Shown: positions 26,724 to 35,564 of the stretch, in pieces | Layout of the letters: each line of letters starts with the position of its first letter | How positions within the stretch are numbered: the first letter of the stretch is position 1 | Assembly (NCBI GenBank): GCA_036844615.1 | Contig: DAIUFK010000001.1 | Coordinates: 49,067-113,066, forward strand | Origin: Palsa-872 sp036844615 | GTDB taxonomy: Bacteria; Chloroflexota; Dormibacteria; Dormibacterales; Dormibacteraceae | Direction of reading: 5' to 3' | DNA: 64,000 bases | Notes under the pieces: generated by a model | Seen by the model: the letters and a program-made list of their open reading frames with translations, nothing else | What the model was told of the DNA's origin: nothing | Database searches by the model: none | Position numbers and translations under genes: made by a program

Positions 26724-27979
26724 CCGCTCTCGATCACGTTCTCGAACAGCTCTTCGAGCCGGTCAGCAGTTCGAGTCCACGAGAATCGCTGCGCGAGCAG
26801 GCGGCCCCTGCGACCCATCTGCTGCGCGAGCTCGGGGTCCGCGAGCAGCCGCCCGATCCGCTCTGCGTAGATCGCGGGATCGTGGTCGTCGATGAGGTAG
26901 CCGCTGACCTCATCGCGCACCACGGAGCGCAAACCGGATACGCCTGAAGCGACGACCGGGCGACCGCATGCCTGCGCCTCGAGCGCAACCAATCCGAACG
27001 ATTCGCTGTACGAGGGCATGACAACCGCGTCGGCGGCGTCGTAGAAGTAGGGCAGCTCGTGATGTGCGACCGAGCCGAGGAAGTCGACGCGATCGCGTAC
27101 CCCCAGGGAGGTCGCGACTGCCTTCAACCGCTCCTTCTCGCTCTCCTCGCCATCGCGGACGTCCTCGCCAAGCACGATGAGGCGAAGGCCCTCGTGAGCG
27201 CGATCACTGAGAAGGGCGAGAGCCCGGATGGCGATGTCGACTCCCTTCAGACGCTCAAGCCTGCCGACGAACAGGAGCAGCGGTCCTCGGTCATAGCCGA
27301 TTTTGCGCCGAGCCTCGGCGCGGTCGAGCGGCTGGAAGGTGTTCAGGTCGATGCCAGGCGCCACGACGTAAACGTGCGCGGGGTCCGCCTTGTATGACCG
27401 GGCCAGGTCGTCGGCCTCATCGGTGGTGGAAGCGATCAGGAGGTCCGCCTGCTGGGCTACCTCGCCTTCGATGCGGATTCGCAGGGCGGGCTCGGCTCGA
27501 GCGCCACTGGCGAGGGTGCGATTCTTGACGAGGCCGAGGGTGTGCGCGATGTGCGCCCAACCCGCTCCAGTCCCCGGCCGCAGCAAGCAGGCCACCTCGC
27601 CAGACAGCCAGTAGTGCGAGTAGAGGAGGTCGTACTGGATCTGCTCGCTCTCCGCAAACGATCGGATCGCTGCAGCAAAGGCGGGCACCTCGTTGTAGAG
27701 CGAGTATTTGTCAAGGCTGCGGCCCGCCGGCAGATAGATGACCCGTGAGAGGGGGGCCAGCGACTCGATGGCGGGGTCCTCCGGGGACTGCCTACGGGTG
27801 AAGATGTCGGTGGCGATGCCCCGCTCGCTGAATGCGGTGCAGACCTCGCGGACGTAGACATTGAGGCCGCCGTCTCCGTTCTGGCCCAGCGACGCGGTTG
27901 GTGAAGTGTGCATGGAGATGACCGCAATCCGCCGCCGGGCAGATCCGCGGTCAGAGTTCAATGAGGTCGCCTCAGCCAC
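26687..27979 (-). CDS. GT4-family glycosyltransferase (MshA-like)
   Basis: A 430-residue retaining glycosyltransferase with two Rossmann halves. The acceptor half has ISMHTSPTASLGQNGDGGLN and LLYSHYWLSGEVACLL. The donor half has LLLFVGRLERLKGVDIAIRA and the EX7E motif in ESFGLVALEAQACGRPVVAS. The GGLNVYVRE start and SHYWLSG resemble MshA and sucrose-phosphate synthase-type enzymes, so a phospho-inositol or sugar-phosphate acceptor is possible. GTG 27979 starts just before the first strand. No mycothiol gene partner is in the window. Confidence 0.85.
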   Translation of the reverse strand: MAEATSLNSDRGSARRRIAVISMHTSPTASLGQNGDGGLNVYVREVCTAFSERGIATDIFTRRQSPEDPAIESLAPLSRVIYLPAGRSLDKYSLYNEVPAFAAAIRSFAESEQIQYDLLYSHYWLSGEVACLLRPGTGAGWAHIAHTLGLVKNRTLASGARAEPALRIRIEGEVAQQADLLIASTTDEADDLARSYKADPAHVYVVAPGIDLNTFQPLDRAEARRKIGYDRGPLLLFVGRLERLKGVDIAIRALALLSDRAHEGLRLIVLGEDVRDGEESEKERLKAVATSLGVRDRVDFLGSVAHHELPYFYDAADAVVMPSYSESFGLVALEAQACGRPVVASGVSGLRSVVRDEVSGYLIDDHDPAIYAERIGRLLADPELAQQMGRRGRLLAQRFSWTRTADRLEELFENVIESGQARVQAGVRHE

Positions 27980-28097
27980 GGTAAGCCGATCTCGCGTCTA
28001 GCCAGCGCCTCGATACGCAGCAGAAAGCCGAACGGGAGACCGGTGAGCATGACGCCATATCACCTATAAAACCTACCGGCTTCCCTGCTATTCCCGC

Positions 28098-28127
28098 TTG
28101 AGCGCCAAAATAAGGGCAGGCTATGAT
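28098..28127 (+). promoter_or_regulatory. sigma70-type promoter of the cytochrome c gene
   Basis: TTGAGC (28098-28103) and TATGAT (28122-28127) are separated by 18 bp. The -10 overlaps the ATG at 28123, so that ATG cannot be in the mRNA. Transcription should begin close to ATG 28138, giving a leaderless or nearly leaderless message. Confidence 0.55.
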
Positions 28128-28137
28128 TTGGCGCGCC

Positions 28138-28704
28138 ATGTGGCTCAACAAGGGCTTCAAGCTGTCAGCGCTGCTGGGCGTCGCCGTCCCGCTCCTGGTG
28201 GGGCTCACCGCCATGAGCACGATGGCCGCAAGCTCACCCTCTCCAGGGGGTAGCCCTGCCCCCTTGCCGGGTGACCCTGCCAAAGGCGCTGCCCTCTACG
28301 GCGCGAACTGCGCAACCTGTCATGGGTCTGCCCTTGGCGGGGGCATCGGCCCATCCCTCAACCCCATCGAGAAGCTGCCCAAGATTTCAGACCCCCTTGA
28401 TCCTGCGTTTCTCATTGACATCATCAGCAACGGGCGCACATCACAGGCGGGCGATCCAAGGTCAACCAACATGCCGGCGAAGGGCGGCAACGCCAATCTG
28501 ACCGACCAGGACGTCAAGGACCTCGCCGCCTACATCATCGACCAGAACAAGAGGGGCGAGCCCCCGCTGTCGGCTAACGAGCTTGCCAAGCGCACGATGC
28601 TCTGGGTCGGCATCGGCATCGCCGGAATGGTATTCATCACCCTCCTCCTCTCGCAGTACAACATGCGTTGGATCGCGCGACGGGCGGCCGCGCGACGGAA
28701 GTAG
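28138..28704 (+). CDS. membrane-anchored c-type cytochrome
   Basis: A 188-residue exported haem protein. An N-terminal hydrophobic segment (LSALLGVAVPLLVGLTAMST) acts as signal or anchor. A single haem site CATCH follows in GAALYGANCATCHGSALGGG, with the probable axial Met in STNMPAKGGNANLTDQD. A C-terminal TM (WVGIGIAGMVFITLLLS) and a basic tail keep it in the membrane. The layout resembles the cytochrome cc/QcrC-type or other respiratory electron carriers, but only one haem is present. ATG 28138 is chosen from the promoter position. The following gene starts inside its 3' end. Confidence 0.85.
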   Translation: MWLNKGFKLSALLGVAVPLLVGLTAMSTMAASSPSPGGSPAPLPGDPAKGAALYGANCATCHGSALGGGIGPSLNPIEKLPKISDPLDPAFLIDIISNGRTSQAGDPRSTNMPAKGGNANLTDQDVKDLAAYIIDQNKRGEPPLSANELAKRTMLWVGIGIAGMVFITLLLSQYNMRWIARRAAARRK

Positions 28705-29918
28705 GCGCCCTACCGGCGGACGCTGGTCCCCTCCAGGCACCGCCTCCGGTCCCCACGCCGGTCGGCGGCGCTCCGAGAGTCCTGATTCTTTTCAGCGACA
28801 CCGGTGGCGGCCACCGAGCGGCCGCGCGCGCGCTGACAGATGCGCTGAAGCTGTTCGACCCCACCTGCGTGGTGACTGTGGCTGACCCCCTCATGGCCCA
28901 GGGCCCGGCCACCGTGCGCCGGCTGGCCTCGCTGTATTCGCCGATGATCCAGCGCTCTCGAGTCGCGTGGGGCGCCGTCTACCACTCGAGCAACACCAAG
29001 CCGACCTTCGCCGCCATACGCGCGGTTTTCGGGCGTGGGGTCCGCAAGGTCACCGTGGAGCTGATCAAGAAACACGACCCCGACGTCTTACTGTCGGTGC
29101 ATCCATTGCTCAACCACATGACCTACCAGGCGATCCAGAAGAGTGGGCGCCCTCGGGCGCTCATGACGGTGATCACCGACCTGGTGGACTTTCACCGCGG
29201 CTGGACGTTCAGCCAGGCCGACCTGGTCATCGCGCCGACCGAGCAGGCGCGCCGGGTCGCGATCCGCAGAAGAGTCCCGCCTGACCGCATCAAGCTCCTC
29301 GGCCTGCCTGTCGACCTGCGGTTCCGGCCGCCCGCCCCGGGTGAAAAACAGGCAATGCGCCGCCGCTTCGGCCTGGACGAGTCGCGGTTCACGATCCTCG
29401 TCATGGGTGGCGCGGCCGGCGCCGGCAGCATGTTGAAGCAGGTGAGCATGCTGGCCTGGGAGCGCCAGCAATGGCAGGTGGTTGCAGTCTGCGGTCGAAA
29501 CGAAAAGCTGCGCGGTCGGCTCGCTCGACTGCACTTCGCCACGCCGACGCTGGTGCTGGGTTTCGTCGATTACATGCCTGAGCTGATGCGGGCGTGCGAC
29601 GTCACAGTCACCAAGGCAGGGCCTGGCGCGATCGCCGAGGCGCTGGCCACTGGGCTGCCCCTGATCATCACCGGCTTTCTGCCCGGCCAGGAATCTCCTA
29701 ACGTGGACTACGTCGTCAGATCAGGGGTCGGCAAGTTCTCGCCGAAGGCGGACGACCTGTTGGAAGAGATCCGAGTCCTCGCCGAGGGCGGTCCGACCTG
29801 GCGAGAGATGTCGCGCAAAGCTGCGGAGCTCGCGCACCCCTACGCGTCATCCGACATCGCGCGCGAGTGCCTGCTGCTTGCGGACCGTTACAGGGCGTCG
29901 GCGCAGGCGAGCCGGTAA
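28668..29918 (+). CDS. MGDG synthase/MurG-like glycosyltransferase (GT28)
   Basis: A 416-residue GT-B enzyme. The N-terminal MGDG-synthase motif is VLILFSDTGGGHRAAARAL and DVLLSVHPLLNHMTYQAIQK; the C-terminal donor site includes FVDYMPELMRACDVTVTKAG, PGAIAEALATGLPLIIT and GQESPNVDYVV. Relatives glycosylate diacylglycerol or make glycolipids. TTG 28668 lies inside the cytochrome gene (37-bp overlap); the first about 35 residues are Pro/Ala-rich and a later start cannot be excluded. The 3' end overlaps the convergent helicase by 31 bp. Confidence 0.82.
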   Translation: MDRATGGRATEVGALPADAGPLQAPPPVPTPVGGAPRVLILFSDTGGGHRAAARALTDALKLFDPTCVVTVADPLMAQGPATVRRLASLYSPMIQRSRVAWGAVYHSSNTKPTFAAIRAVFGRGVRKVTVELIKKHDPDVLLSVHPLLNHMTYQAIQKSGRPRALMTVITDLVDFHRGWTFSQADLVIAPTEQARRVAIRRRVPPDRIKLLGLPVDLRFRPPAPGEKQAMRRRFGLDESRFTILVMGGAAGAGSMLKQVSMLAWERQQWQVVAVCGRNEKLRGRLARLHFATPTLVLGFVDYMPELMRACDVTVTKAGPGAIAEALATGLPLIITGFLPGQESPNVDYVVRSGVGKFSPKADDLLEEIRVLAEGGPTWREMSRKAAELAHPYASSDIARECLLLADRYRASAQASR

Positions 29919-32791
29919 GGGCACAGGCGGCAGCGCCGCCGCTCAGGCCGCGCCTCGAACTTCCCTGCCTTCACTCCCTCGGCGACCTCAGCACCCTGCT
30001 TCTGCGCTTCGATCACCAGCGCTTCTGGCCGCTCCAGCGTGAGCGTCTCTCCTGATGCCAGGTACACCACCTCCAGAGCTATCTGAGGGGGGACGTCCAC
30101 CCTTGAGGCGGCGGGCCTGGCGGAGCCAGATCCCGCCGCACCCCCCTGAGGTTCCAGATGAAGGGCCGTGGCAGCGCCCGTGGCGTACAGCGCCACCTGC
30201 AGGTCGCGGCGGCTGCGGGACACAGGCCTTCCACTCTTGTAATCCAGGATCCGCCAGCCGTCATCAGCCCTGTCGACCCTGTCGATCACACCGCGCAAGG
30301 TCCAGCCATCGAGGCTGGTTGAGAACGACTGCTCGAGGTACTCCGGCAGTGGGTCGAAACCTCCGTGCTTGCGGTAGGCCTCGAGCTGCACAGCCCCATT
30401 GCGCTTGAACGTCGCCGCTCGCCTTTGATCAGGGAAGGCGGTGGCGTTCCAGACCGTTTCGTGCAGTGAGCTCAGGAGCGCGGCGGTCACTCTCTTTCCG
30501 CTCTGCCGCGCCTCGCCCGCCCGGCGCAGCACCTCGTGGAGGATGACTCCATGCGCCGCCTCGGCGCTCTGGACCGCAGGCAGCCTCTGCTCGTACCTGT
30601 ACCAGTACTGCCTGGGACACTCGCGATACGCGGCAATCGCAGAGTAGGAAAGGACGACATCGCCCTCTCTCCTTCGGGAGGGGGAGGGGGGTGCGCCGGG
30701 AACTGGCTCCGCCAGGCCCGGCGCCCCGAGGGGGGAGCCCCCCCTAAAACGAGAGGGCTGGGGAGCACTCAATAGGGCTTCATCCTTAACGCCGCTTTGC
30801 GCGAAGGCGAGTGAGCTGGCAGCCACCTCCCGTTCGCAGACCGTCCGCGGCCCCGCGCTCTTCACCTCGGCGAGAAAGCGTGAATCCCTCCATCGCCTGC
30901 CGCCGTCATAGTGCGAGGCCCTCGTGAGGTACAGGCGCTGGCGCGCGCGCGTCATAGCGACGTACAGGAGGCGGCGCTCCTCCGCAAGGACGTCCTCGCG
31001 TCCACGCACGAGCGGCTCCAGGACAGTAGGGGGCAGCTCGAAACGAGGCGAACGCCCTGAGGTCGGCAAGCGGCCCTCTACCAGCCCGGGCACGAAAACC
31101 GCATCGAACTCCAGGCCCTTGGCCTGGTGGATGGTCATCACCTGGATCGCATCCACGAGCCCTTCCACTGTCGCGGGCTCCTCGTCCTCGCCCGACAGCA
31201 GCACGAGGTCGAGATGACGCATGTAAGCCTCCAGCGATCGGTCGGAAGCGGTCTCGCAGAACTCCGCGATGATCTCCGCAAAACGGCTGACGTTGGCAGT
31301 CGCCCGCGCGGCCTCGCTCGCCTCCATACCGCTCGCGAGCTCATCCAGGTACCGGCTCTTCTCCATGAGCTCGAAGAACAGATCGCGGACGTCCAGGGTG
31401 CTTGCCAGCTTCGAAAAAGTCCGGAGGAGAGCGGCGATTCCGGACGCCGGCGCCCACTGTTCTAGCGCATCGAGGGCCGGCACGCCCGCGCGGTCGCGCA
31501 GCCTCGTGAGCGCCGCAGCGGGGTCGAGGCCGCATGGCGGACGCGTCAACACCCTTGCCAGCGCCACCACATCGCTCGGGTCGCGCACCGCTCGCAGCAG
31601 CGCGATCACGTCCCTGACCTCGGGCCTGTCGTGAAAGCCATGGCCCCCGATGACGACGTGCGGAAGCCGGCGTGCGGCCAGAGCCGTGGCGATGGGACGT
31701 GCGATTGCATTCGTCCTGCACAGCACCGCGATGTTGCGCAGCGGCATTCCCCCAACGGCTAGGCGCTCGGCCTCGGCTGCAATCGCGCTGGCTTCAGTCA
31801 CTCCGTCAGGGCACAGCCACAGCTCAACCTTTTCGCCTGCCCGATTTGAGCGGAGCTGCTTGGCAAGGCGCTCGGGATTGTTCCCGATGAGGGCGGCGGC
31901 GGCAGCGACGATGCGGCGCGAGCTCCTGTGGTTGCGACCGAGCGTGACGGTCAGCGCATCGGGAAAGCTGCTCTTGAACCTGTCGAGGCTTGCGCGTGAG
32001 GCTCCCCTGAAGCGGTAGATGCTCTGGTCGTCGTCGCCGACGATGAAAGGTTCGCCGCCCTGAGCGATCAGCTCGACGAGGCGCTCCTGCGCGAGGTTCA
32101 GGTCCTGGTACTCGTCGACAAGCACGTGGGGATACCTTGTGCTGTAGGACCGGAGCAGGCCGGGCTGCTCCTCGAGCATCCTCACCGCCAGCGTCAAGAG
32201 GTCCTCGAAATCGAGCAGCCTCTGCTGGCGGCACGCGCGCTCGTATGCCCTGAAGAGACGTACGCAAGCCTGCATGAGCTCGGCGCGCTCCTTGTCTTCG
32301 GTCGAAACGGCCCAGGCGGAAAGCCGCTTGAGCGGCACGAGCTCCTGCTTCAGACGCTCCAGCATCTGGAGCGCAGGGGACACCAGGTCGTCAGGACGTT
32401 CGTCACCGGTTAGCGCCTGATCACCGAGCTGCCACATCAGCTCGCGGGCGAGGATCCACCGATCGGCGCCTGCAAGAATCCTGAAACCGGTGGGGACTCC
32501 TACCAGCCGGCCATCGGACCGCAGCCAACCGAGCGCGATGGAGTGAAAGGTCCCCACCGCGGGCGCCGGCTCACCGATCAGGTCTTCGATGCGCTGGCGC
32601 ATCTCCGCGGCGGCCCGGTCCGTGAACGTCATTACGAGTATCGAACTCGGCGACGCCCCCGCTGCGACGAGCCTGCGAAAGCGTTCGGCGATCACCGCGG
32701 TCTTGCCGGTGCCCGCGCCTGCCACCACGCGGATGGGGCCGTGTCCGATCGCTGATGCGCGCGCCTGCTCGACGCCCAGTCTTACAGTCAA
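29888..32791 (-). CDS. UvrD/PcrA-type helicase fused to a PD-(D/E)XK nuclease with Fe-S cysteines
   Basis: A 967-residue recombination or repair enzyme. The helicase motifs are AGAGTGKT (residues 24-31), VDEYQDLNLAQ, GDDDQSIYRFRGA, TIHQAKGLEFDAVFVPGL and LLYVAMTRARQRLYL. The C-terminal nuclease has YSAIAAYRECPRQYWYRYE, the catalytic GWRILDYKSGR, and CRLCPYRLAC at the end. The lone Cys plus these three form the AddB-type 4Fe-4S set. Between the helicase and nuclease, and inside the nuclease, are two low-complexity insertions encoded by a palindromic repeat. TTG 32791 overlaps the dciA stop by 4 bp. It probably resects DNA ends, acting as a RecBCD/AddAB substitute or partner. Confidence 0.9.
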   Translation of the reverse strand: MTVRLGVEQARASAIGHGPIRVVAGAGTGKTAVIAERFRRLVAAGASPSSILVMTFTDRAAAEMRQRIEDLIGEPAPAVGTFHSIALGWLRSDGRLVGVPTGFRILAGADRWILARELMWQLGDQALTGDERPDDLVSPALQMLERLKQELVPLKRLSAWAVSTEDKERAELMQACVRLFRAYERACRQQRLLDFEDLLTLAVRMLEEQPGLLRSYSTRYPHVLVDEYQDLNLAQERLVELIAQGGEPFIVGDDDQSIYRFRGASRASLDRFKSSFPDALTVTLGRNHRSSRRIVAAAAALIGNNPERLAKQLRSNRAGEKVELWLCPDGVTEASAIAAEAERLAVGGMPLRNIAVLCRTNAIARPIATALAARRLPHVVIGGHGFHDRPEVRDVIALLRAVRDPSDVVALARVLTRPPCGLDPAAALTRLRDRAGVPALDALEQWAPASGIAALLRTFSKLASTLDVRDLFFELMEKSRYLDELASGMEASEAARATANVSRFAEIIAEFCETASDRSLEAYMRHLDLVLLSGEDEEPATVEGLVDAIQVMTIHQAKGLEFDAVFVPGLVEGRLPTSGRSPRFELPPTVLEPLVRGREDVLAEERRLLYVAMTRARQRLYLTRASHYDGGRRWRDSRFLAEVKSAGPRTVCEREVAASSLAFAQSGVKDEALLSAPQPSRFRGGSPLGAPGLAEPVPGAPPSPSRRREGDVVLSYSAIAAYRECPRQYWYRYEQRLPAVQSAEAAHGVILHEVLRRAGEARQSGKRVTAALLSSLHETVWNATAFPDQRRAATFKRNGAVQLEAYRKHGGFDPLPEYLEQSFSTSLDGWTLRGVIDRVDRADDGWRILDYKSGRPVSRSRRDLQVALYATGAATALHLEPQGGAAGSGSARPAASRVDVPPQIALEVVYLASGETLTLERPEALVIEAQKQGAEVAEGVKAGKFEARPERRRCRLCPYRLACADAL
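30086..30147. repeat. palindromic repeat, copy A, inside the helicase-nuclease gene
   Basis: A 62-bp unit that begins AGGGGGG and ends ACCCCCCT. Its centre is a hairpin: GCGGCGGG pairs with CCCGCCGC, and CTGGC pairs with GCCAG around GGA. It encodes a Gly/Ala/Ser/Pro-rich loop in the nuclease domain (GGAAGSGSARPAAS) without breaking the frame. Confidence 0.7.
30662..30758. repeat. palindromic repeat, copy B, with 8-bp outer inverted repeats
   Basis: The core (30685-30745) is copy A in reverse orientation: CTGGC, TCC loop, GCCAG, flanked by GCGCCGGG and CCCGGCGC. The whole stretch is bounded by GCCCTCTC (30662-30669) and GAGAGGGC (30751-30758). It encodes the linker between helicase and nuclease domains (PSRFRGGSPLGAPGLAEPVP) with the frame intact. 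Confidence 0.65.
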
Positions 32792-33087
32792 TCCGAGTAC
32801 GTCGAACGTCCGATGCGGACCCGCAGGACGCGCACCTTGCGGCCGAGGTCTAGGCCGTTCAAGCGCGACACTATGGTCTCCGAATCGAGCCTCAGTTGAT
32901 GCGCCAGCGCCGGGCTCGAGGTAGTCACCACCAGGGTGCCCGAATGGAGCTCGACTTCATCACACAATCTGGCAGGTTCCGGGCCGATCAGCGATCGAAA
33001 CGCGGATGCGACCTGGGTCCCAAGCAGGCGCCCCCCACCGGGCTGGCGGCGCAACACCCGAGGGAGGATATTGCCCAGTTTATCCAC
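32788..33087 (-). CDS. dciA: DciA-family (DUF721) helicase-loader protein
   Basis: A 99-residue protein with the DUF721 core: LGNILPRVLRR, then GTQVASAFRSLIGPEPARLC and TLVVTTSSPALAHQLRLDSE. DciA helps load the replicative helicase in bacteria that lack DnaC/DnaI. Here it sits directly after recF, as in actinobacteria and relatives. GTG 33087 gives an 8-bp overlap with recF (GTGGATAA); GTG 33102 is an alternative. That overlap also spells a perfect DnaA box on the plus strand. The downstream helicase-nuclease overlaps by 4 bp. Confidence 0.85.
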   Translation of the reverse strand: MDKLGNILPRVLRRQPGGGRLLGTQVASAFRSLIGPEPARLCDEVELHSGTLVVTTSSPALAHQLRLDSETIVSRLNGLDLGRKVRVLRVRIGRSTYSD

Positions 33088-33088
33088 A
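33080..33088 (+). other. perfect DnaA-box sequence at the recF/dciA junction
   Basis: TTATCCACA matches the DnaA-box consensus at every base. It is read on the plus strand and lies across the recF stop and dciA start. Confidence 0.5.
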
Positions 33089-34165
33089 GGCTTCGATCTC
33101 ACCGCCGGCCACGGTCCAGACTCTTGCGTTGGACATGATCTCGGGCGGAAACGGCCCCGCCTCGACCGATGTGATGATGACCTGGCCCCCCCCTGACACC
33201 TGGCGCAGGAGCGCCGCCCTCCGCTCGCCGTCGAGCTCGGAAAGGACGTCATCCAGCAAGAGCACCGGCCGCTCGCCGGTGCGCCTGGCCACCAGCGCGG
33301 CTTCGGCCAGCTTCAGGCTCACCACTGCGGTCCTCTGCTGACCCTGGGACCCATACGCTCGGGCGTCGCGCCCGTTGAGCAGCAGTCGGAGGTCGTCGCG
33401 GTGAGGTCCGATGCTGGTGGACCCGCGCCTGAGGTCCTCGGCGAGCGAGTTTTGCACAGCTCCGGCCATATCTGCAGGTGGGCCCAGGTACTCGATCTCG
33501 AGGCTCTCGCCAGATGCGATCTCAGCATGGCAGCGGGCCGCTTCTGGCCGCAATTCCCTGACCGCTCTTTCCCGCGCCGCCGAGACCTCTCCGCCGATAC
33601 GGATTAACTCCTCGTTCCACGCTTCCAGGACATCGCCACCTGCTTCGCCCGCAGCCATTCGTTTGAGGAGGCTGTTCCTCTGCTCGAGGACCCTTTTCAG
33701 GCCGGCAAGAGAACGCGCATAACCGGGCTCGACCTGGACCAACATCTGGTTGAGAAAGCGCCTGCGCAGCTCGGGCCCCGCCTTGACGAGGCCGAGATCG
33801 TCGGGCCAGAAAAGCGTCACCCGAAAGTGTCCTGGCAGGTCGAACGCCCGCCTCCGAACGCCGTCGACGTCGATGACTCGATGCGCCCGCTCCGCTTCGA
33901 TGTTGAGCGCGATCGACAGCTCGATCACCGCCCCGCCGGATTCAACCTCGGCCTCGATTCGGGTGGCCTGGGCGATCGGTCCGACCACTTCGTTATCGCG
34001 CCGGGCCCGAGGCGACGAGGAAAGAGCCAGCATCGCAACCGCCTCCAGCAGGTTGGTCTTGCCCTGGCCGTTGGGGCCGATGAACACGTTGACGCCGGGC
34101 CCCGGAGCGAGGTCTAGGTGGGCGTAATTTCGGTGGTTTCTAAGCTGGAGTCGCCGGAGCAGCAC
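33080..34165 (-). CDS. recF: DNA replication and repair protein RecF
   Basis: A 361-residue SMC-like ATPase that assists RecA loading at gaps. Visible are NHRNYAHLDLAPGPGVNVF, Walker A GPNGQGKTNLLEAVAML, the signature region GSQGQQRTAVVSLKLAEAAL and Walker B PVLLLDDVLSELDGERR. GTG 34165 begins 12 bp after dnaN. It keeps the classic dnaA-dnaN-recF order; gyrB, which often follows, is instead about 19 kb away on the other side of the origin. Confidence 0.95.
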   Translation of the reverse strand: MLLRRLQLRNHRNYAHLDLAPGPGVNVFIGPNGQGKTNLLEAVAMLALSSSPRARRDNEVVGPIAQATRIEAEVESGGAVIELSIALNIEAERAHRVIDVDGVRRRAFDLPGHFRVTLFWPDDLGLVKAGPELRRRFLNQMLVQVEPGYARSLAGLKRVLEQRNSLLKRMAAGEAGGDVLEAWNEELIRIGGEVSAARERAVRELRPEAARCHAEIASGESLEIEYLGPPADMAGAVQNSLAEDLRRGSTSIGPHRDDLRLLLNGRDARAYGSQGQQRTAVVSLKLAEAALVARRTGERPVLLLDDVLSELDGERRAALLRQVSGGGQVIITSVEAGPFPPEIMSNARVWTVAGGEIEACG

Positions 34166-34177
34166 CCTCGCGAGCGG

Positions 34178-35296
34178 CTACGACATCGCCACCCGCACGG
34201 GCATGATCACGTACAAGTAGTGCTCCTTGCCCGGCGGTCGCAGCAGCCCAGGGCTGAGCGGGCCGTCGAAGAGCAGCTCCACCTCGTCTTCGGCGATCAC
34301 GCCCAGCGCATCCAGGACGTAGCGGGCGTTGAACGCGATCTGGATGTCGGACCCTTCAACGTGGGCCGCCATCTCAGCTTTGCTGTCGCCGACCTCGTTG
34401 GTGGTCGCCGAAAGGACCAGCGCACCGGCCTGTGCCTTGACGCGGATGACGTTGGCGCTATCCCTGGCGAAGAGTGAAACCGCCCTGACGGTCTGGGTGA
34501 GCTCCGAGGTCGACACCCTGACCTTGGTCGAGCTCTTGCTGGGGATAACCTGTGCGTAGTTGGGATACTTCCCATCGATCAGCCTCGAGGTCAGCTCAGA
34601 GCTTCCGGCCTTGAAGAAGACCTGGTTTCGGGCTTTCGAGATGATCACCTCGACCTTGCCCGGCTCGCCTTTGAGCACCCTTGAAAGCTCAGCCAGCGCG
34701 CGGGCGGGCACGATGAGGCTTGCCTCCAGGTCGGAAGAGCCGGTGGCGGTGAGCTTGCGCACAGCGAGCCTGTGGCCGTCGGTCGCTGCCATCGTCATCG
34801 CTCCGCCCTGGATCTGCACCAACACGCCGGTCAGCACCGGTCTCGCCTCGTCGGTGGAAGCCGCCATCTGTGTCTGCTCCACCGCGCTGACGAGCTCGTC
34901 GAGAGCGACCTCCAGGCGGTCGCCTTCGTCAGGACGCGGTCCCGGCGGAAACTCCTCCGCCTCGATGCACTTGATGTGCGTGTCGAAGCGCGCACAGCGA
35001 AGGCTCAGCGATTGCGTCGAGCCGTCGAGCGTCATCTCGAGGTCCTGGTCCGGAAGGGTGCTGACAAAATCGGTAAGCAACCTGGCCGGCGCTGTCGTCC
35101 CGCCCTCCATCGACACCTCGGCCGGCACGAGCTTTCGGATTCCGATCTCGAGGTTGGTCGCGGTGAGGGCGAGCCCCTCCGAGGTGGTCTCGATGAGGAT
35201 GTTGTTGAGGATCGGCAGGGTAGTCCGGCTGGAGATGGCCCGTGAAACGATCTGCAGCGCCTGGCTCAAGACGGATGGCCTGCATGTGACCTTCAT
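34178..35296 (-). CDS. dnaN: DNA polymerase III beta sliding clamp
   Basis: A 372-residue clamp with three similar domains. The N-terminus MKVTCRPSVLSQALQIVSRA followed by SSRTTLPILNNILIE is typical, as is the C-terminal LLRPPGKEHYLYVIMPVRV. ATG 35296 is chosen over TTG 35323 because it gives the conserved MKVT start. DnaN tethers the polymerase to DNA. The gap to dnaA (about 270 bp) holds DnaA-box-like TGTGGA sequences. Confidence 0.96.
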   Translation of the reverse strand: MKVTCRPSVLSQALQIVSRAISSRTTLPILNNILIETTSEGLALTATNLEIGIRKLVPAEVSMEGGTTAPARLLTDFVSTLPDQDLEMTLDGSTQSLSLRCARFDTHIKCIEAEEFPPGPRPDEGDRLEVALDELVSAVEQTQMAASTDEARPVLTGVLVQIQGGAMTMAATDGHRLAVRKLTATGSSDLEASLIVPARALAELSRVLKGEPGKVEVIISKARNQVFFKAGSSELTSRLIDGKYPNYAQVIPSKSSTKVRVSTSELTQTVRAVSLFARDSANVIRVKAQAGALVLSATTNEVGDSKAEMAAHVEGSDIQIAFNARYVLDALGVIAEDEVELLFDGPLSPGLLRPPGKEHYLYVIMPVRVAMS

Positions 35297-35564
35297 CTGG
35301 GATGCAATCACTTTGGCATTCAAGACAGTTGTCCCCCGTTGTAAGAGTTTCTCTTAATTGAAATCATCAGTAGTCCATAACAGTAAGCGCTGTGCAGACT
35401 GTGGATGTCGAGATCATTTACAGATCGACTTGAGCCGGGGATAACGTCTGTGGAACCACCCGCGTACCGGCCGAGTCCTGTAGTCAAACTGGGGACGAAT
35501 CCGGCCCGCACGATTGACTCGCTGCTTCTCCCTGCCCCTGGCGAACAAACTGTGGAAACAAACA
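35297..35564. other. dnaA-dnaN intergenic region with DnaA-box-like sites
   Basis: About 268 bp, relatively AT-rich near 35340-35400. TGTGGA occurs three times in the same orientation (TGTGGATGT, TGTGGAACC, TGTGGAAAC), each two or more bases from the box consensus. It must contain the dnaN promoter and may be a secondary part of the origin. Confidence 0.45.
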
